Shown in pieces: positions 43,460 to 53,907 of a DNA stretch of 64,000 nt. The notes beneath the pieces were generated by a model. That model was not told where the DNA came from. It saw only the letters and a list, made by a program, of their open reading frames with translations, and did no database searches. Position 1 is the stretch's first letter, and each line of letters begins with the position of its first letter. Position numbers and translations under genes: made by a program. This DNA is from JALONH01 sp046329235 (GTDB taxonomy: Bacteria; Bacteroidota; Bacteroidia; Cytophagales; Cytophagaceae), in contig JAXLVA010000001.1 in NCBI GenBank assembly GCA_046329235.1, positions 372,001 to 436,000 of the forward strand, written 5' to 3'.

Positions 43460-44341
43460 TTAGAAATAGAATGGATGAAACGATGTTCCGTGTTTGTTGA
43501 ATTCAACAGTAGGTAACGGTATACGAATCATATTAAGAGAGTAACAAACGGTGCGTAGAAACTTATTCTTTATTGGTAAAGAACTCAAATCTACGTCGAG
43601 TGATAAATAATATTGTCGATAGGGGTGATAACCCATAGCTTCGCTTTCAGGTACACGACCGCGAATCATATCTTGACCACCGTAGCCTAGAGATAAGCAA
43701 AGCCAATTGGGTACAAAGGTATCTCTATTGAGTAGTTTGTCTACATTAAAGGCAAACCAATAAGTTTGACCATTGTAATCTTTGAATATTTCTTGAGCTA
43801 AGCCATCGCCTAATAGTTCAGGGTTGAGAGGTGCGAGTGAAGTTCTGTGAAAAGAAAATTTAGGAATAATTCGAAGTTCGTCCCAAAGTAGGTATTGAGC
43901 AGCAAGGCTTGCAGAACCAAGTGTATTAGCTGTCATATCACCTATGGAGAAACCATAGTCCGGTGAAAAACCATCAAATATTTCAATGCTCGTTTGATAT
44001 AAAAGACCAAAACCGGAAGCATATAGAATAGCTTTCTTACGTTTGGTACCCGTCCATGTTAATACATCCGCCGAATAACGACTGATTTGAAATGCGGTCA
44101 TGAAGTGACCAAATTTATCTATTTGGAACCACTGGGCATCATCATTGTAAAAACGAAAGTAGGAGAGTCCGTTCTCTTTATACCACAAAGCATAAAGCCC
44201 TGTCATGGAACTCACGTAACCCACGCCAGCAATGCTTACTACAGGAATAAAACGTTTCTTAGAAAAAGTAATACTATCTTGAGCATGAAGATTCACGCTC
44301 AAATGGGTAAGAAGTAATACAATTAGAAAGAGCTTTTTCAA
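43460..44341 (-). CDS. DUF2279 family secreted protein
   Basis: A 293-residue protein with a signal peptide (residues 1-20, ending NLHAQ). DUF2279 features: FQIDKFGHFMTAFQISRY with conserved His, EIFDGFSPDYGFSIGDMTANTLGS, and a C-terminal part with YHPYRQYYLSLDVDL. Function unknown; envelope location inferred. Confidence 0.82.
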   Translation of the reverse strand: MKKLFLIVLLLTHLSVNLHAQDSITFSKKRFIPVVSIAGVGYVSSMTGLYALWYKENGLSYFRFYNDDAQWFQIDKFGHFMTAFQISRYSADVLTWTGTKRKKAILYASGFGLLYQTSIEIFDGFSPDYGFSIGDMTANTLGSASLAAQYLLWDELRIIPKFSFHRTSLAPLNPELLGDGLAQEIFKDYNGQTYWFAFNVDKLLNRDTFVPNWLCLSLGYGGQDMIRGRVPESEAMGYHPYRQYYLSLDVDLSSLPIKNKFLRTVCYSLNMIRIPLPTVEFNKHGTSFHPFYF

Positions 44342-44549
44342 TTACTACAAAGTAGATTAATAAATCGATGAGTTAAACAAAGATAACGATTACATTGTTG
44401 TAATTAATATAGATATATGATAGTTTTGACAACAATAGGGTTTTGGTTTAAATTATATTATTATTATCTTTATAATTGCTTAACTATTTATCATACAAAA
44501 CATTATAATTGCATCTTTTTATTTCTATACCTTTTAAATTATATATTTT

Positions 44550-44972
44550 ATGGGATTTCTAAGCGAGTTTAAGGCCTTCGCTATGCGAGGCAACGTTGTT
44601 GATTTGGCTGTCGGTGTAATTATCGGTGGAGCCTTTGGTAAAATTGTATCCTCTGTAGTGGATGATTTAATCATGCCGGTAGTCAGTATTTTTCTGGGCG
44701 ACAAAGGATTCAAAGATAAATTCTATGTGTTCGGAGAAAAAACATTTGATAGTTTAGCCCAAGCAAAAGAAGCGGGTGTTCCGGTATTTGCGTATGGGAA
44801 TTTTATTCAAACAGTGATTGATTTCACTATTTTAGCTTTTATCATTTTCATGATGATTAAAGGAATGAATAACATGAAGAAGAAAGAGGAAGCAGCAGCT
44901 CCTGTAGCAACTCCTGCGCCATCTAACGAAGAAAAATTATTGGCAGAAATTCGTGATTTATTGAAGAAGTAA
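44550..44972 (+). CDS. mscL: Large-conductance mechanosensitive channel
   Basis: A 140-residue MscL: N-terminal FLSEFKAFAMRGNVVDLAVGVIIG amphipathic helix and TM1, TM2 (VIDFTILAFIIFMMI), and the C-terminal bundle EEKLLAEIRDLLKK. It is an emergency valve in osmotic downshock. The DUF3078 gene follows 20 nt later. Confidence 0.96.
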   Translation: MGFLSEFKAFAMRGNVVDLAVGVIIGGAFGKIVSSVVDDLIMPVVSIFLGDKGFKDKFYVFGEKTFDSLAQAKEAGVPVFAYGNFIQTVIDFTILAFIIFMMIKGMNNMKKKEEAAAPVATPAPSNEEKLLAEIRDLLKK

Positions 44973-44992
44973 TAATTAAGTAAATAGTAAAA

Positions 44993-45919
44993 ATGAAAAA
45001 AGTTTTATTGATTGTTTTTGTATTGTGTTTAGGAATAGCAGTACAAGCACAAGATAGTACCATAGTGAGACCTCTGAAGAAGGATACCGTTTGGAGAAAT
45101 ACAGTAGCTTTTGGGGCTAACTTAACTAACGTAGGTTTAAGTAACTGGGCTGCCGGGGGCCAAAACAGTATAGCTATGACAGCATTCTTTTTAGGGAATG
45201 CTAACTATCAGAAAAAACGTTTGCGTTGGAATAGTATCTTAGATATTGCTTATGGTTTTCAACGTTTAGGTTCTAAAGAATATCCATTCAGAAAAAACGA
45301 AGATAAGCTTTATGCATTTACAAAGTTATCCTATAATTTGATAGATAAAGACAAGTTGTTAGCTACTACTTATCTAGAGTTTCGCTCTCAATTTGCTCCG
45401 GGTTATACTTTTTATGATCAAATAAAATACGATTCATCAGTCTACATTTCTAATTTCTTGGCTCCGGGTTATGTTAATTACGGTCTCGGGTTTGAATCTA
45501 GACCTATTAAAAACCTATCCATGGTATTAGCTCCGATAACGTTGAAATATACCATTGTTAATTCTCAAGTATTATCTGATGCGGGAGCATTTGGGGTGAC
45601 TCCGGGTAAGAGATTCAGACAAGAGCTAGGGGCGTCCTTCTTATTGAAATATAAGATAGACTTAATGAAAAACGTCACTTATACTACACAGTTATCTCTC
45701 TTCAGTAATTATAAGAATTTTAACGTAGATGTGTATTGGGATAATAATGTGTATATGAAAATCAACAAGTATTTAACCACGACCTTCTCTACCAACATGA
45801 TTTATGATGATGATATCAATGTAAAACGTGATGATGGTACTGTAGGGCCTGCGTTGCAGTTTAAACACGTGTTATCTGTTGGTTTATTAGTAAAACTAAA
45901 CGATTTTGGAACTAGATAA
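44993..45919 (+). CDS. DUF3078 family outer-membrane protein
   Basis: A 308-residue protein with signal peptide (to about residue 19, VQAQ) and the DUF3078 hallmark GLSNWAAGGQNS. Alternating beta-strands follow. Probably an outer-membrane beta-barrel; function unknown. Confidence 0.85.
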   Translation: MKKVLLIVFVLCLGIAVQAQDSTIVRPLKKDTVWRNTVAFGANLTNVGLSNWAAGGQNSIAMTAFFLGNANYQKKRLRWNSILDIAYGFQRLGSKEYPFRKNEDKLYAFTKLSYNLIDKDKLLATTYLEFRSQFAPGYTFYDQIKYDSSVYISNFLAPGYVNYGLGFESRPIKNLSMVLAPITLKYTIVNSQVLSDAGAFGVTPGKRFRQELGASFLLKYKIDLMKNVTYTTQLSLFSNYKNFNVDVYWDNNVYMKINKYLTTTFSTNMIYDDDINVKRDDGTVGPALQFKHVLSVGLLVKLNDFGTR

Positions 45920-45940
45920 TTCTATTCTGAAATCTGAAAT

Positions 45941-45972
45941 AAAAAAAGACCTCGATTATCGAGGTCTTTTTT
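45941..45972. terminator. Bidirectional terminator
   Basis: A-tract, GACCTCGAT, ATCGAGGTC and T-tract between convergent genes. Confidence 0.9.
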
Positions 45973-46500
45973 TTATTTCTTAATCTGATATTGTGATTTT
46001 GAATTGGGGTGATCTAAATCAATGGTTGCAAATCGAAAGGGTTTCCCTTTATATACTTCTTGTTGTTTTACAACGGCTTCCGGCATATGATATACAGTGA
46101 TATTGGTAGGTGATTGACCAATATCGTTATGTACAAATGTGTATTCAAAAGACTGTAGATTATGATTGTTGCTTCTTAATTGTGCAGGAGTCACGATGGT
46201 TAATGAGGGCAACATGTAAAATGTGATTACGTGTATGCTGTCAAATTGATGGGCTTTAATAGTGAAAAACACAGGATAGTAATAGTCCTTTTGTAATAGT
46301 ATAGTATCGCTATGGCGAACGTTAAATTTGAAATAACCACTATCGTTAGAGAATGTAATTAAATCATGATCATGATGAGATTTGACTTTGACACCTTTAA
46401 TGGCTGTACTATCTTGCATATTGATCACTTTTATATGTATCTCTTGAGCTTGAATCAAGAACGATGTGACACTGAATAAGAATATTAAAACGACTTTCAT
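45973..46500 (-). CDS. Secreted protein with carboxypeptidase-regulatory-like domain
   Basis: A 175-residue protein with a signal peptide (to about residue 18, LIQAQ), followed by a beta-sandwich (VINMQDSTAIKGVKVKS; SNDSGYFKFNV) like the CarboxypepD-reg domain. The last third is unassigned. It starts 23 nt after the photolyase stop. Confidence 0.65.
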   Translation of the reverse strand: MKVVLIFLFSVTSFLIQAQEIHIKVINMQDSTAIKGVKVKSHHDHDLITFSNDSGYFKFNVRHSDTILLQKDYYYPVFFTIKAHQFDSIHVITFYMLPSLTIVTPAQLRSNNHNLQSFEYTFVHNDIGQSPTNITVYHMPEAVVKQQEVYKGKPFRFATIDLDHPNSKSQYQIKK

Positions 46501-46522
46501 AATTGATATTTTTACTAAGGTA

Positions 46523-47827
46523 TTAATTTTTTGCTAAAATGGAGAATCCATTTTTTGCTCGTTGAACTGCAAATTTATGATCTACCATTGGTAATACATA
46601 CGAAGATGTACCCAATTCAGGCACCCATTTTTTTATATATTTAAATTCAGGGTCAAATTTTTCTTGTTGAGCCACTGGGTTAAATATTCTGAAATAGGGT
46701 TGAGCATCAGCTCCGGTACCAGCACACCATTGCCAATTCCCATTGTTAGCAGATAAATCATAGTCTAATAGTTTTTGAGCAAAGTAGGCTTCTCCCCAAC
46801 GCCAGTCTATAAATAGATGTTTGGTCAAGAAAGAGGCTACCACCATTCGAACACGATTATGCATATGTCCTGTTGCATTTAACTCTCTCATACCGGCATC
46901 CACTAATGGATAACCTGTTTTCCCTTGGCACCACTTTTCAAAGTCCTTTTCATCATTTCTCCATTGAATTACATCAAACTTTCTATTGAATGATTGGTGC
47001 ACTACGTCAGGAAAGTGGAAGAGCAATTGCATGAAGAATTCTCTCCATATTAATTCACTCAACCATGTTTCATTTAACTCAAGCGCTTTTCTAGCCTTTT
47101 CTCGTACACTAATTGTTCCGAATCGAAAATGGATGCCTAGCTTACTAGTACCCTCTTCGATGGCCGGATAATCTCTTGTTTGATCATAAGTTCGTATAAC
47201 TTTCTGTAGTATTTGTGAAGATGGTATCGAGATTTTTGATCTCTTAAATCCTATTTCATCAAGTTCATAGGTTTTTTCAAAAGAAATGGACAATAGGTTA
47301 TGAAAATACTTTTCTGTAGGATAAGCTTTCAGGTAAAAGTTATTTAGTCGAGATAACCACTTTTTTTTGTACGGTGTGTATACTCGATAGGGTAGCCCTG
47401 AATCATTAAGGATTTCATCTTTTTCAAAAATAACTTGATCTTTATACGAATGGAATGTAATTCCATTTTCTTGTGCCCATGTTTCAATTTTCAAATCACG
47501 TTGTATGGCACTTGGCTCATAATCCTGATTCGTATAGATGGCGTGAATATTGTATTTCGCTTTTAATTGTTGAAATACAGTTAAAGGTGATCCATGAGCC
47601 AAGTATAATGAACTGCCAAAGTTAGCTAGTGCTTTTTTTAATTCCAGAACTGTATCATAAATAAAGGTAACTCTAGCATCTTCTTTATCTTCAATATGAT
47701 TTAAAATATCTGTGTCAAATATAAAAATGGGTAATACATTTTGATGCTCTTTTAAAGCATAGTATAATCCTGCATTGTCATGCAATCTTAAATCTCTTCG
47801 AAACCAGAATAGTGTGATTTTTTCCAT
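46523..47827 (-). CDS. phrB: Deoxyribodipyrimidine photolyase
   Basis: A 434-residue cryptochrome/photolyase. N-terminal antenna domain (LFWFRRDLRLHDNAGL); FAD-binding domain with SELIWREFFMQLL, RFNRK-like PDVVHQSF, GYPLVDAGMRELNATGHMHNR and NNGNWQWCAGTGADAQPYFRIFNP. It repairs UV-induced pyrimidine dimers with light. A CPD class I assignment is likely from the FAD-binding core; a cryptochrome role cannot be excluded. Confidence 0.92.
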   Translation of the reverse strand: MEKITLFWFRRDLRLHDNAGLYYALKEHQNVLPIFIFDTDILNHIEDKEDARVTFIYDTVLELKKALANFGSSLYLAHGSPLTVFQQLKAKYNIHAIYTNQDYEPSAIQRDLKIETWAQENGITFHSYKDQVIFEKDEILNDSGLPYRVYTPYKKKWLSRLNNFYLKAYPTEKYFHNLLSISFEKTYELDEIGFKRSKISIPSSQILQKVIRTYDQTRDYPAIEEGTSKLGIHFRFGTISVREKARKALELNETWLSELIWREFFMQLLFHFPDVVHQSFNRKFDVIQWRNDEKDFEKWCQGKTGYPLVDAGMRELNATGHMHNRVRMVVASFLTKHLFIDWRWGEAYFAQKLLDYDLSANNGNWQWCAGTGADAQPYFRIFNPVAQQEKFDPEFKYIKKWVPELGTSSYVLPMVDHKFAVQRAKNGFSILAKN

Positions 47828-47857
47828 AATGATGGAACAATTGAAAAATAAAAATGT

Positions 47858-50800
47858 TTATGCAGGCGATATTTCGTCGTTTTCACGACGCTGAAGTGTC
47901 ACGTCCACTGGTTTTTTCTTTCCTTTCTCTTTATTCTTCTTTTTCTTGAATAAATCTCTTAGGTGATCAAAGCCTGCAGTATGCATGATACTGAATCCGG
48001 TGGACATTGTTGCGTTACTTGTAGTAGCAGTGATGAGAGAGTTTTGGTTTACTTTATTATATACTTTGACACGTAAGCTTCCATTAGGATTTAACATGTA
48101 TTCAACAGTCCATTCACCTATAATACTCATGGCTGCTTGGTTATTACCGGTGGTGCTGTTGGTATATTGATAACCGCCATCACGTGAAATTCTTAATCGA
48201 CCATCCATGGCAGTATAGCTCAAACGCATATTAAATGTGCTTAATCCATTTCTGTCGAGAGAACTTAGATCAATGTAGATATCTAAATTATCATCCACTT
48301 GTGATAAGTAGTTGCTTAATTGATTAGATAATAATTCGCTGATGTTAGAATAAGATCCTTGGATACCTGTGAATGAATTATAAGGCATCAATTTACGCAT
48401 GACAATCAAACTGAATACTTGCTTGTTTAATTCCGGTGGATTGTTGACAATGTAGGATTCAAATTGTAATACTTCACCCGTAAATTGCCCCGGGTATTTT
48501 TTCGGAATAGTAATTCCTAATTTAATTTCCGGTTGTAATAATGAACCTTTAAGCCCCATCAATACATTGACCGGATATCGTCGTGTAGCATCCGGTGATG
48601 CAGCTAGGGTAGGGTCTTGAACAATTGGTTTTAAAGGGGTGTATACTTCGTACTCTGTATCAATATCTAAAATACCTTCATAAGGATTTCCATTCCAAGT
48701 AATACTACTCCCTTGTTTGATGGTAAATTCTTTGTTGATTAATCCGGCTAGTGTAAAATTGTATTTACCATCTACGATGGTATAGTTTCCAAACATATTA
48801 AACTCTCCACGGGTATCAATAGTTAATTTCATTGTACCTTCTCCATTACCACGAATAATATCGCCGGCTTTTTTATCAAAGATGATTTCGGTATAGGCTT
48901 CTCTAGTAACATCAAAGTTCAAATCCATTTGAATACCTGATAAATCAACTTTGCGTTTTGGTTGTTTTTGTGCAGGTAGTGAATCTTCATAAAACGTAAT
49001 GTAATTGCTTTGAACTACGGTAGAGGTAGATAACAATGGAATGAAGATTCGGGTATCCTTTTTAGAAACAGCCGTCGCATTAATTTTTAATTCATTACTA
49101 GGGCCTAAGATTTCCCAATTGCCACTTACGTATGCTTCACCATAAAATAAACTGGTATCTGTTTCAGGTAAGTTTAGTGCTTGAAAACCTGTGCTACCTT
49201 TATCTTCAATATGACCTTTTAGATTTAAAATGAAATTACTGAAGTAAGTATGATATACACCACCATACACTTTACACAAATGATTATTTTCATCCTTTAG
49301 TTCGATATTGTCTAGCTGAATATAATCATCTTCCATTCGAATGTAGTCGTCGAAATAATAAGTGGTTCCTAAGTAAGGTATTTTAAATCGTCCTTTTCTA
49401 ACAAATGCTTCGCCTGTTACCAATGGCTCTAATATTTTTCCGGTGATTTTAAAATTTCCGGTAGCGTATCCATAGATATTGGTTACAACACCTTTCATGA
49501 TTGGATTTAATGCTGCGATGTCTGCGTCATTAAATTCAGCTCTCAAATCTATTCGTTCTTCTTGTTTAGAAGTCTCCGGTTGATAATATCCTTTTAATTC
49601 AATCGTATTAATGTTGTTGCGGAGTACATCCACATCTACATCCACTTTTTTATTTATGTTATCCCAAATAGCCTCACCTTGAATATCTCCAACATAAGTT
49701 GTGTCAACTTTTAAATCTTTAATAGATAAAGTGCCATCTACGTCTTCTGTTCCCAATTTGATAATACCATTCATTTCTCCTGAAAACTTTGTTTTAGAGA
49801 ATAAAGAAGAAAAATCTTGTATAGAAATTTTTTGTAATTCAGCGGTGCCGGTAAGTTTGCTGTTGGAATGAACCCCATTGACGGCTATGAAAGAACTGGC
49901 ATTGCTTAATCCTATACTATCAAAGGTAGTTTTGTCTTTACCCCAACGGATATAAGCATTATCTGAAATGTTCCATAGCTTGTTTTTAATGGAAAGATAG
50001 GAGTTGTCAAATTGAACTTCCCACACCTCATCAGTGATAGCCATATTACCGCTGATTCTACTGTAATTCTCCGTATTCTTTTGTGCCAAAGAAGTGTAGA
50101 AGTCTACATCTTTATTGAATAATACTGTTTCTATAGAAAGTTTTTCAGTGTAAATAGAATTGTTTATTTCTTGATTTTCTGAGTAGAAAGAAAAACTACC
50201 TAATAAAGTATCGGAATTGCTTTTGTGTGAACTGTATAGGTTGAATCGATTTTTTTGAAATTCATAACCCTTTACATAAAATGTGTCAATTGCTCCTCTT
50301 GCTTTAAACTGTTTGGTATTGCCTGATTTGAAATTACCTTTTATCCAACTGTTATTAGAAACATAAACGGATGGTGCATATACTTGCAGAATGTCATTTA
50401 TATCATGAATTTGAATATCATAATTCAGATTGTAACTAGAATAAGTGTTATTGGTTTTATGATGGTAATAGTTTTCTCTATGTTCATCCGGATGGGTAAA
50501 TAACATAAAGTATTCTTCTACATATTCTGTGAAATCGGAAGCAAGTTCAGTTAATTTGAAATCGCCATCTGCCGCTAAGGTAATAACGTCAGAATCTATA
50601 TTAATCTTCTTTTGGTTTTCGATTGTATTGGCAATAGACAAGTGTAATGTGTCTATATTAATTTCTTTATTATCATCGTACAGAAGATACGTATTTGTGA
50701 TGTATCCGTTTCCTGTTGCATCGTCTAGATTGGTACCTTTAAAATCAAGTACAATGTTCGATTCTACTAGTGCATTTTTACCGGAGAAATCCATATGTAA

Positions 50801-52429
50801 TGGCTTTAGTCTGGCTTCTTTACACACTGCTTTTAAATTGAATATTTTTTCCTCTTGTCTGAAGTCAAGCAAACCATCTACCATTAACACCATGTTGGAA
50901 TCGTTGATCTCTACATGACCGTTGAATGCAGATTGTTGTATATCGGCATCTGTTTTAATATTACGATATGGGTAATTGTTAAACTCTAATAAATGGATAT
51001 CAGATTTTAGATGTATTGTCGCGATTTCAGGTTCGAATCCTTTACCATTGATAGTACCATTCATCTGAATTTTACCAAGGGATTCACTTTGTAGTAATTT
51101 ACCTAAATCAAAATTTCGAGTTTCAATATTACCTTCGTAAGTAGAATTAGCCATGTAATCATTAGGTAATTTCATCGCTAGTTCTGTTTTGATAGTTCCT
51201 AAACCGGATTGAATAGTTCCGTAGGTGTAAAAGTCTTTCAATTGACCTGTAAAATCTAAATTACCTTTTACAAAATTTACTCGATGAATGAAGTCGTGTG
51301 TATTGGAAGATATATAGGGTGTTAAGTCTTTAGAGTAGATTTCAAAGTGGTTTAAACTAGCATCGATGAACATCTTGTTTACATCGGGTAGACCTTCAAT
51401 GAATACTTTACCTTTAATGATATCATTTTGTCCGTGAGTTAGCGTCATGTTACGAACATTAAAGTGACTTACTGTGCCATTGAAGTCTCCGCTAGCACCT
51501 AACTTTAATGGCAAGTGTTGTAAGGAGGGGGCAAAGTGGACTAAATCTCTAAAGTCAACATAGCTGCTATCCAAATGAGCAATAATTTCTGTTTTGGTAT
51601 TAAACGACTTCATGTCTACAATACCATTAGGATAATTAAATTTTAAATAACGATTGATTCTGGTGTTGCCAATGTGAGCTTGAAGCTTATCCAGTTCCAT
51701 GTAATAAGGATGAAAAGTATAAATAGCATCCAGTTGATGAACATGTAAATGAGTTTTGGTTTCCACTGTTTGTAATCCCTGAACGTTAATTCGGAATGTG
51801 TCGGAATAAGCGTATAAATCATCTACAAAAGCATAGATGCTGTCAAAGGTGAAATGATTGTAATCGAAGCCTTCTTTGATATAAGGTTTGGGTTGGTTCT
51901 CCCAAACGAATTTCATATTGACAAGTCGGATATCTTTGATACTAAAAGGGGAGGATTTTTTAGTAGTATCTTTAGGTGGAGTTAATTTTTTTATAGCGTA
52001 AACAAAATGATTGATGTTGACCGTATCATTAGGCGTATAAGAGGCCAGTCGTACGCAACCATCTTTCAAAATAATATCTTGAAGTTGTAAGGTAGGTTTA
52101 TATGAATTATCCCAATTTAATAAATCGAAATCTACCCATAATTCTCCTACATCGATGAGGGAGGAATCTCGATAGTCTTTGATGTGTACCCCATAAAGGG
52201 CAAAATGGTCAAACCAATCTACCTGAACTCGCTCTAAAGTAATGGAATGATGGAGTAGTTCGGTAGCCTTTTCACCCGCTTTTTGTCCAATCCATTGTTG
52301 CACAACTGTCAATCGGAGGGATATAATGAGAAGCGTAAGTAAAATTAAGGCAAGAAATAGCGTATAGGCGACGATTTTAAAAATCCCCCTTATGAAAAGT
52401 CTGCTAATTTTCTTTACTTGAATGTTCAA
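47858..52429 (-). CDS. tamB: Translocation/assembly module TamB-like protein
   Basis: A 1523-residue AsmA/TamB-type bridge protein. A single N-terminal membrane anchor (about residues 15-37), then repeated beta-helical segments spanning the periplasm, and a C-terminal TamB (DUF490) domain with GEGTMKLTIDTRGEF and the IQGSYSNISELLSNQ end region. It moves lipids or helps outer-membrane protein insertion. The only plausible start is TTG 52429, three bases from the tsaD start on the other strand. Confidence 0.88.
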   Translation of the reverse strand: MNIQVKKISRLFIRGIFKIVAYTLFLALILLTLLIISLRLTVVQQWIGQKAGEKATELLHHSITLERVQVDWFDHFALYGVHIKDYRDSSLIDVGELWVDFDLLNWDNSYKPTLQLQDIILKDGCVRLASYTPNDTVNINHFVYAIKKLTPPKDTTKKSSPFSIKDIRLVNMKFVWENQPKPYIKEGFDYNHFTFDSIYAFVDDLYAYSDTFRINVQGLQTVETKTHLHVHQLDAIYTFHPYYMELDKLQAHIGNTRINRYLKFNYPNGIVDMKSFNTKTEIIAHLDSSYVDFRDLVHFAPSLQHLPLKLGASGDFNGTVSHFNVRNMTLTHGQNDIIKGKVFIEGLPDVNKMFIDASLNHFEIYSKDLTPYISSNTHDFIHRVNFVKGNLDFTGQLKDFYTYGTIQSGLGTIKTELAMKLPNDYMANSTYEGNIETRNFDLGKLLQSESLGKIQMNGTINGKGFEPEIATIHLKSDIHLLEFNNYPYRNIKTDADIQQSAFNGHVEINDSNMVLMVDGLLDFRQEEKIFNLKAVCKEARLKPLHMDFSGKNALVESNIVLDFKGTNLDDATGNGYITNTYLLYDDNKEINIDTLHLSIANTIENQKKINIDSDVITLAADGDFKLTELASDFTEYVEEYFMLFTHPDEHRENYYHHKTNNTYSSYNLNYDIQIHDINDILQVYAPSVYVSNNSWIKGNFKSGNTKQFKARGAIDTFYVKGYEFQKNRFNLYSSHKSNSDTLLGSFSFYSENQEINNSIYTEKLSIETVLFNKDVDFYTSLAQKNTENYSRISGNMAITDEVWEVQFDNSYLSIKNKLWNISDNAYIRWGKDKTTFDSIGLSNASSFIAVNGVHSNSKLTGTAELQKISIQDFSSLFSKTKFSGEMNGIIKLGTEDVDGTLSIKDLKVDTTYVGDIQGEAIWDNINKKVDVDVDVLRNNINTIELKGYYQPETSKQEERIDLRAEFNDADIAALNPIMKGVVTNIYGYATGNFKITGKILEPLVTGEAFVRKGRFKIPYLGTTYYFDDYIRMEDDYIQLDNIELKDENNHLCKVYGGVYHTYFSNFILNLKGHIEDKGSTGFQALNLPETDTSLFYGEAYVSGNWEILGPSNELKINATAVSKKDTRIFIPLLSTSTVVQSNYITFYEDSLPAQKQPKRKVDLSGIQMDLNFDVTREAYTEIIFDKKAGDIIRGNGEGTMKLTIDTRGEFNMFGNYTIVDGKYNFTLAGLINKEFTIKQGSSITWNGNPYEGILDIDTEYEVYTPLKPIVQDPTLAASPDATRRYPVNVLMGLKGSLLQPEIKLGITIPKKYPGQFTGEVLQFESYIVNNPPELNKQVFSLIVMRKLMPYNSFTGIQGSYSNISELLSNQLSNYLSQVDDNLDIYIDLSSLDRNGLSTFNMRLSYTAMDGRLRISRDGGYQYTNSTTGNNQAAMSIIGEWTVEYMLNPNGSLRVKVYNKVNQNSLITATTSNATMSTGFSIMHTAGFDHLRDLFKKKKNKEKGKKKPVDVTLQRRENDEISPA

Positions 52430-52432
52430 TTT

Positions 52433-53449
52433 ATGAATATAACAATTTTAGCGATAGAATCCTCGTGTGACGAAACCTCCGCGGCGGTTATCCGCGATGG
52501 AAAACTCCTTTCCAATGTGGTAGCCAGTCAGGAAATACATCGGTTATATGGTGGTATTGTTCCTGAGTTAGCTTCCAGAGCACACCAACAGAATATTATC
52601 CCTGTTGTAGATCAGTCGCTTACTATAGCAAATATACAAAAAACAGACTTAACTGCAGTAGCTTGTACCACCGGACCGGGTTTATTAGGCGCTCTTTTGG
52701 TAGGTGTTTCTTTTGCTAAAACGATGGCAACGGCACTAAACGTACCTATGATTGAGGTGAATCATATGCGTGCCCATATTTTGGCGCATTTTATTGAAGA
52801 TCCTAAACCTTCTTTCCCTTTCTTATGTCTTACTGTTAGCGGTGGTCATACGCAGATTGTACTAGTGACGTCGCCTTACGATATGACCGTAATTGGCCAA
52901 ACGCAAGATGATGCGGTAGGGGAAGCTTTCGATAAAACGGCTAAATTGTTAGGCTTACCATATCCTGGAGGTCCACTAATTGACAAATATTCTGCGCAGG
53001 GCAATCCGAATGCCTATACTTTCCCAAATATTGATGTGCCAGGGTTGAATTATTCCTTTAGTGGAATTAAAACAGCTATTCTTTATTTCTTGAAAGATAA
53101 ACAAAAACTACAATCAGATTTTATAGAGAAAAATCTGCCGGATATATGTGCTTCTGTACAACAAGCATTACTAGATATATTATTCAGAAAATTGCAACGA
53201 GCTGTAAGAGAAACGGGAATCAAACGTGTAGCTATTGCCGGTGGAGTCTCTGCCAATAAAGGTTTACGTGCAGCTTTGGAACGCAAACGCGTAGAAGAAT
53301 CTTGGGAAATATTTATTCCGGATTTTGAATATTGTACAGATAATGCGGCTATGATTGCTATGGCAGCACATTTTGAATACGAAAGAAATAACTTTGCGTC
53401 TTGGGACGTATCGCCGGATCCAAGAATGCATATACCATTAAACGATTAA
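52433..53449 (+). CDS. tsaD: tRNA N6-threonylcarbamoyladenosine transferase
   Basis: About 338 residues from ATG 52433 (MNITILAIESSCDETSAAV). Metal-binding His in EVNHMRAHILAH, SGGHTQIVLV, GGPLIDKYSA and IAGGVSANKGL. It makes t6A37 on ANN-decoding tRNAs with TsaB/E. smpB follows 4 nt after its stop. Confidence 0.96.
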   Translation: MNITILAIESSCDETSAAVIRDGKLLSNVVASQEIHRLYGGIVPELASRAHQQNIIPVVDQSLTIANIQKTDLTAVACTTGPGLLGALLVGVSFAKTMATALNVPMIEVNHMRAHILAHFIEDPKPSFPFLCLTVSGGHTQIVLVTSPYDMTVIGQTQDDAVGEAFDKTAKLLGLPYPGGPLIDKYSAQGNPNAYTFPNIDVPGLNYSFSGIKTAILYFLKDKQKLQSDFIEKNLPDICASVQQALLDILFRKLQRAVRETGIKRVAIAGGVSANKGLRAALERKRVEESWEIFIPDFEYCTDNAAMIAMAAHFEYERNNFASWDVSPDPRMHIPLND

Positions 53450-53453
53450 TGAT

Positions 53454-53906
53454 ATGTCGGACTTATCTAAAGATATTTCCATAAAGAATAAAAAAGCCTC
53501 CTTTGAATACGAGTTTATAGACACGTATACGGCAGGAATTGTATTGAAGGGAACGGAGATAAAATCTATTCGTCAAGGGAAAGCATCCATAGCAGAAGGG
53601 TATTGTTTCTTTGAAAAAGGAGAATTATGGATTAAAGGGATGAATATATCCGTATATGATAAAGGTACCTACAACAACCACGAACCACTACGTGCGAGAA
53701 AATTGTTATTGAACAAAGATGAACTAGATAAATTAGAGCGTAAAAGTGAAGAGAAAGGTTTAACGATTATTCCTCTAAAATTATTTAGTACCTCCAGAGG
53801 TTTTGTGAAGTTGGATATTGCTCTGGCACGAGGTAAAAAGCTTCATGACAAGCGAGCAAGCATTAAGGAAAAAGATATTAAGCGTGAAATAGACCGCATT
53901 CGATAA
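53454..53906 (+). CDS. smpB: SsrA-binding protein
   Basis: A 150-residue SmpB: FIDTYTAGIVLKGTEIKSIRQGKAS at the start, SVYDKGTYNNHEPLRARKLLL, and the basic C-terminal tail (HDKRASIKEKDIKREIDRI). It works with tmRNA in trans-translation. The peptidase gene starts one base after its stop. Confidence 0.96.
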   Translation: MSDLSKDISIKNKKASFEYEFIDTYTAGIVLKGTEIKSIRQGKASIAEGYCFFEKGELWIKGMNISVYDKGTYNNHEPLRARKLLLNKDELDKLERKSEEKGLTIIPLKLFSTSRGFVKLDIALARGKKLHDKRASIKEKDIKREIDRIR

Positions 53907-53907
53907 G

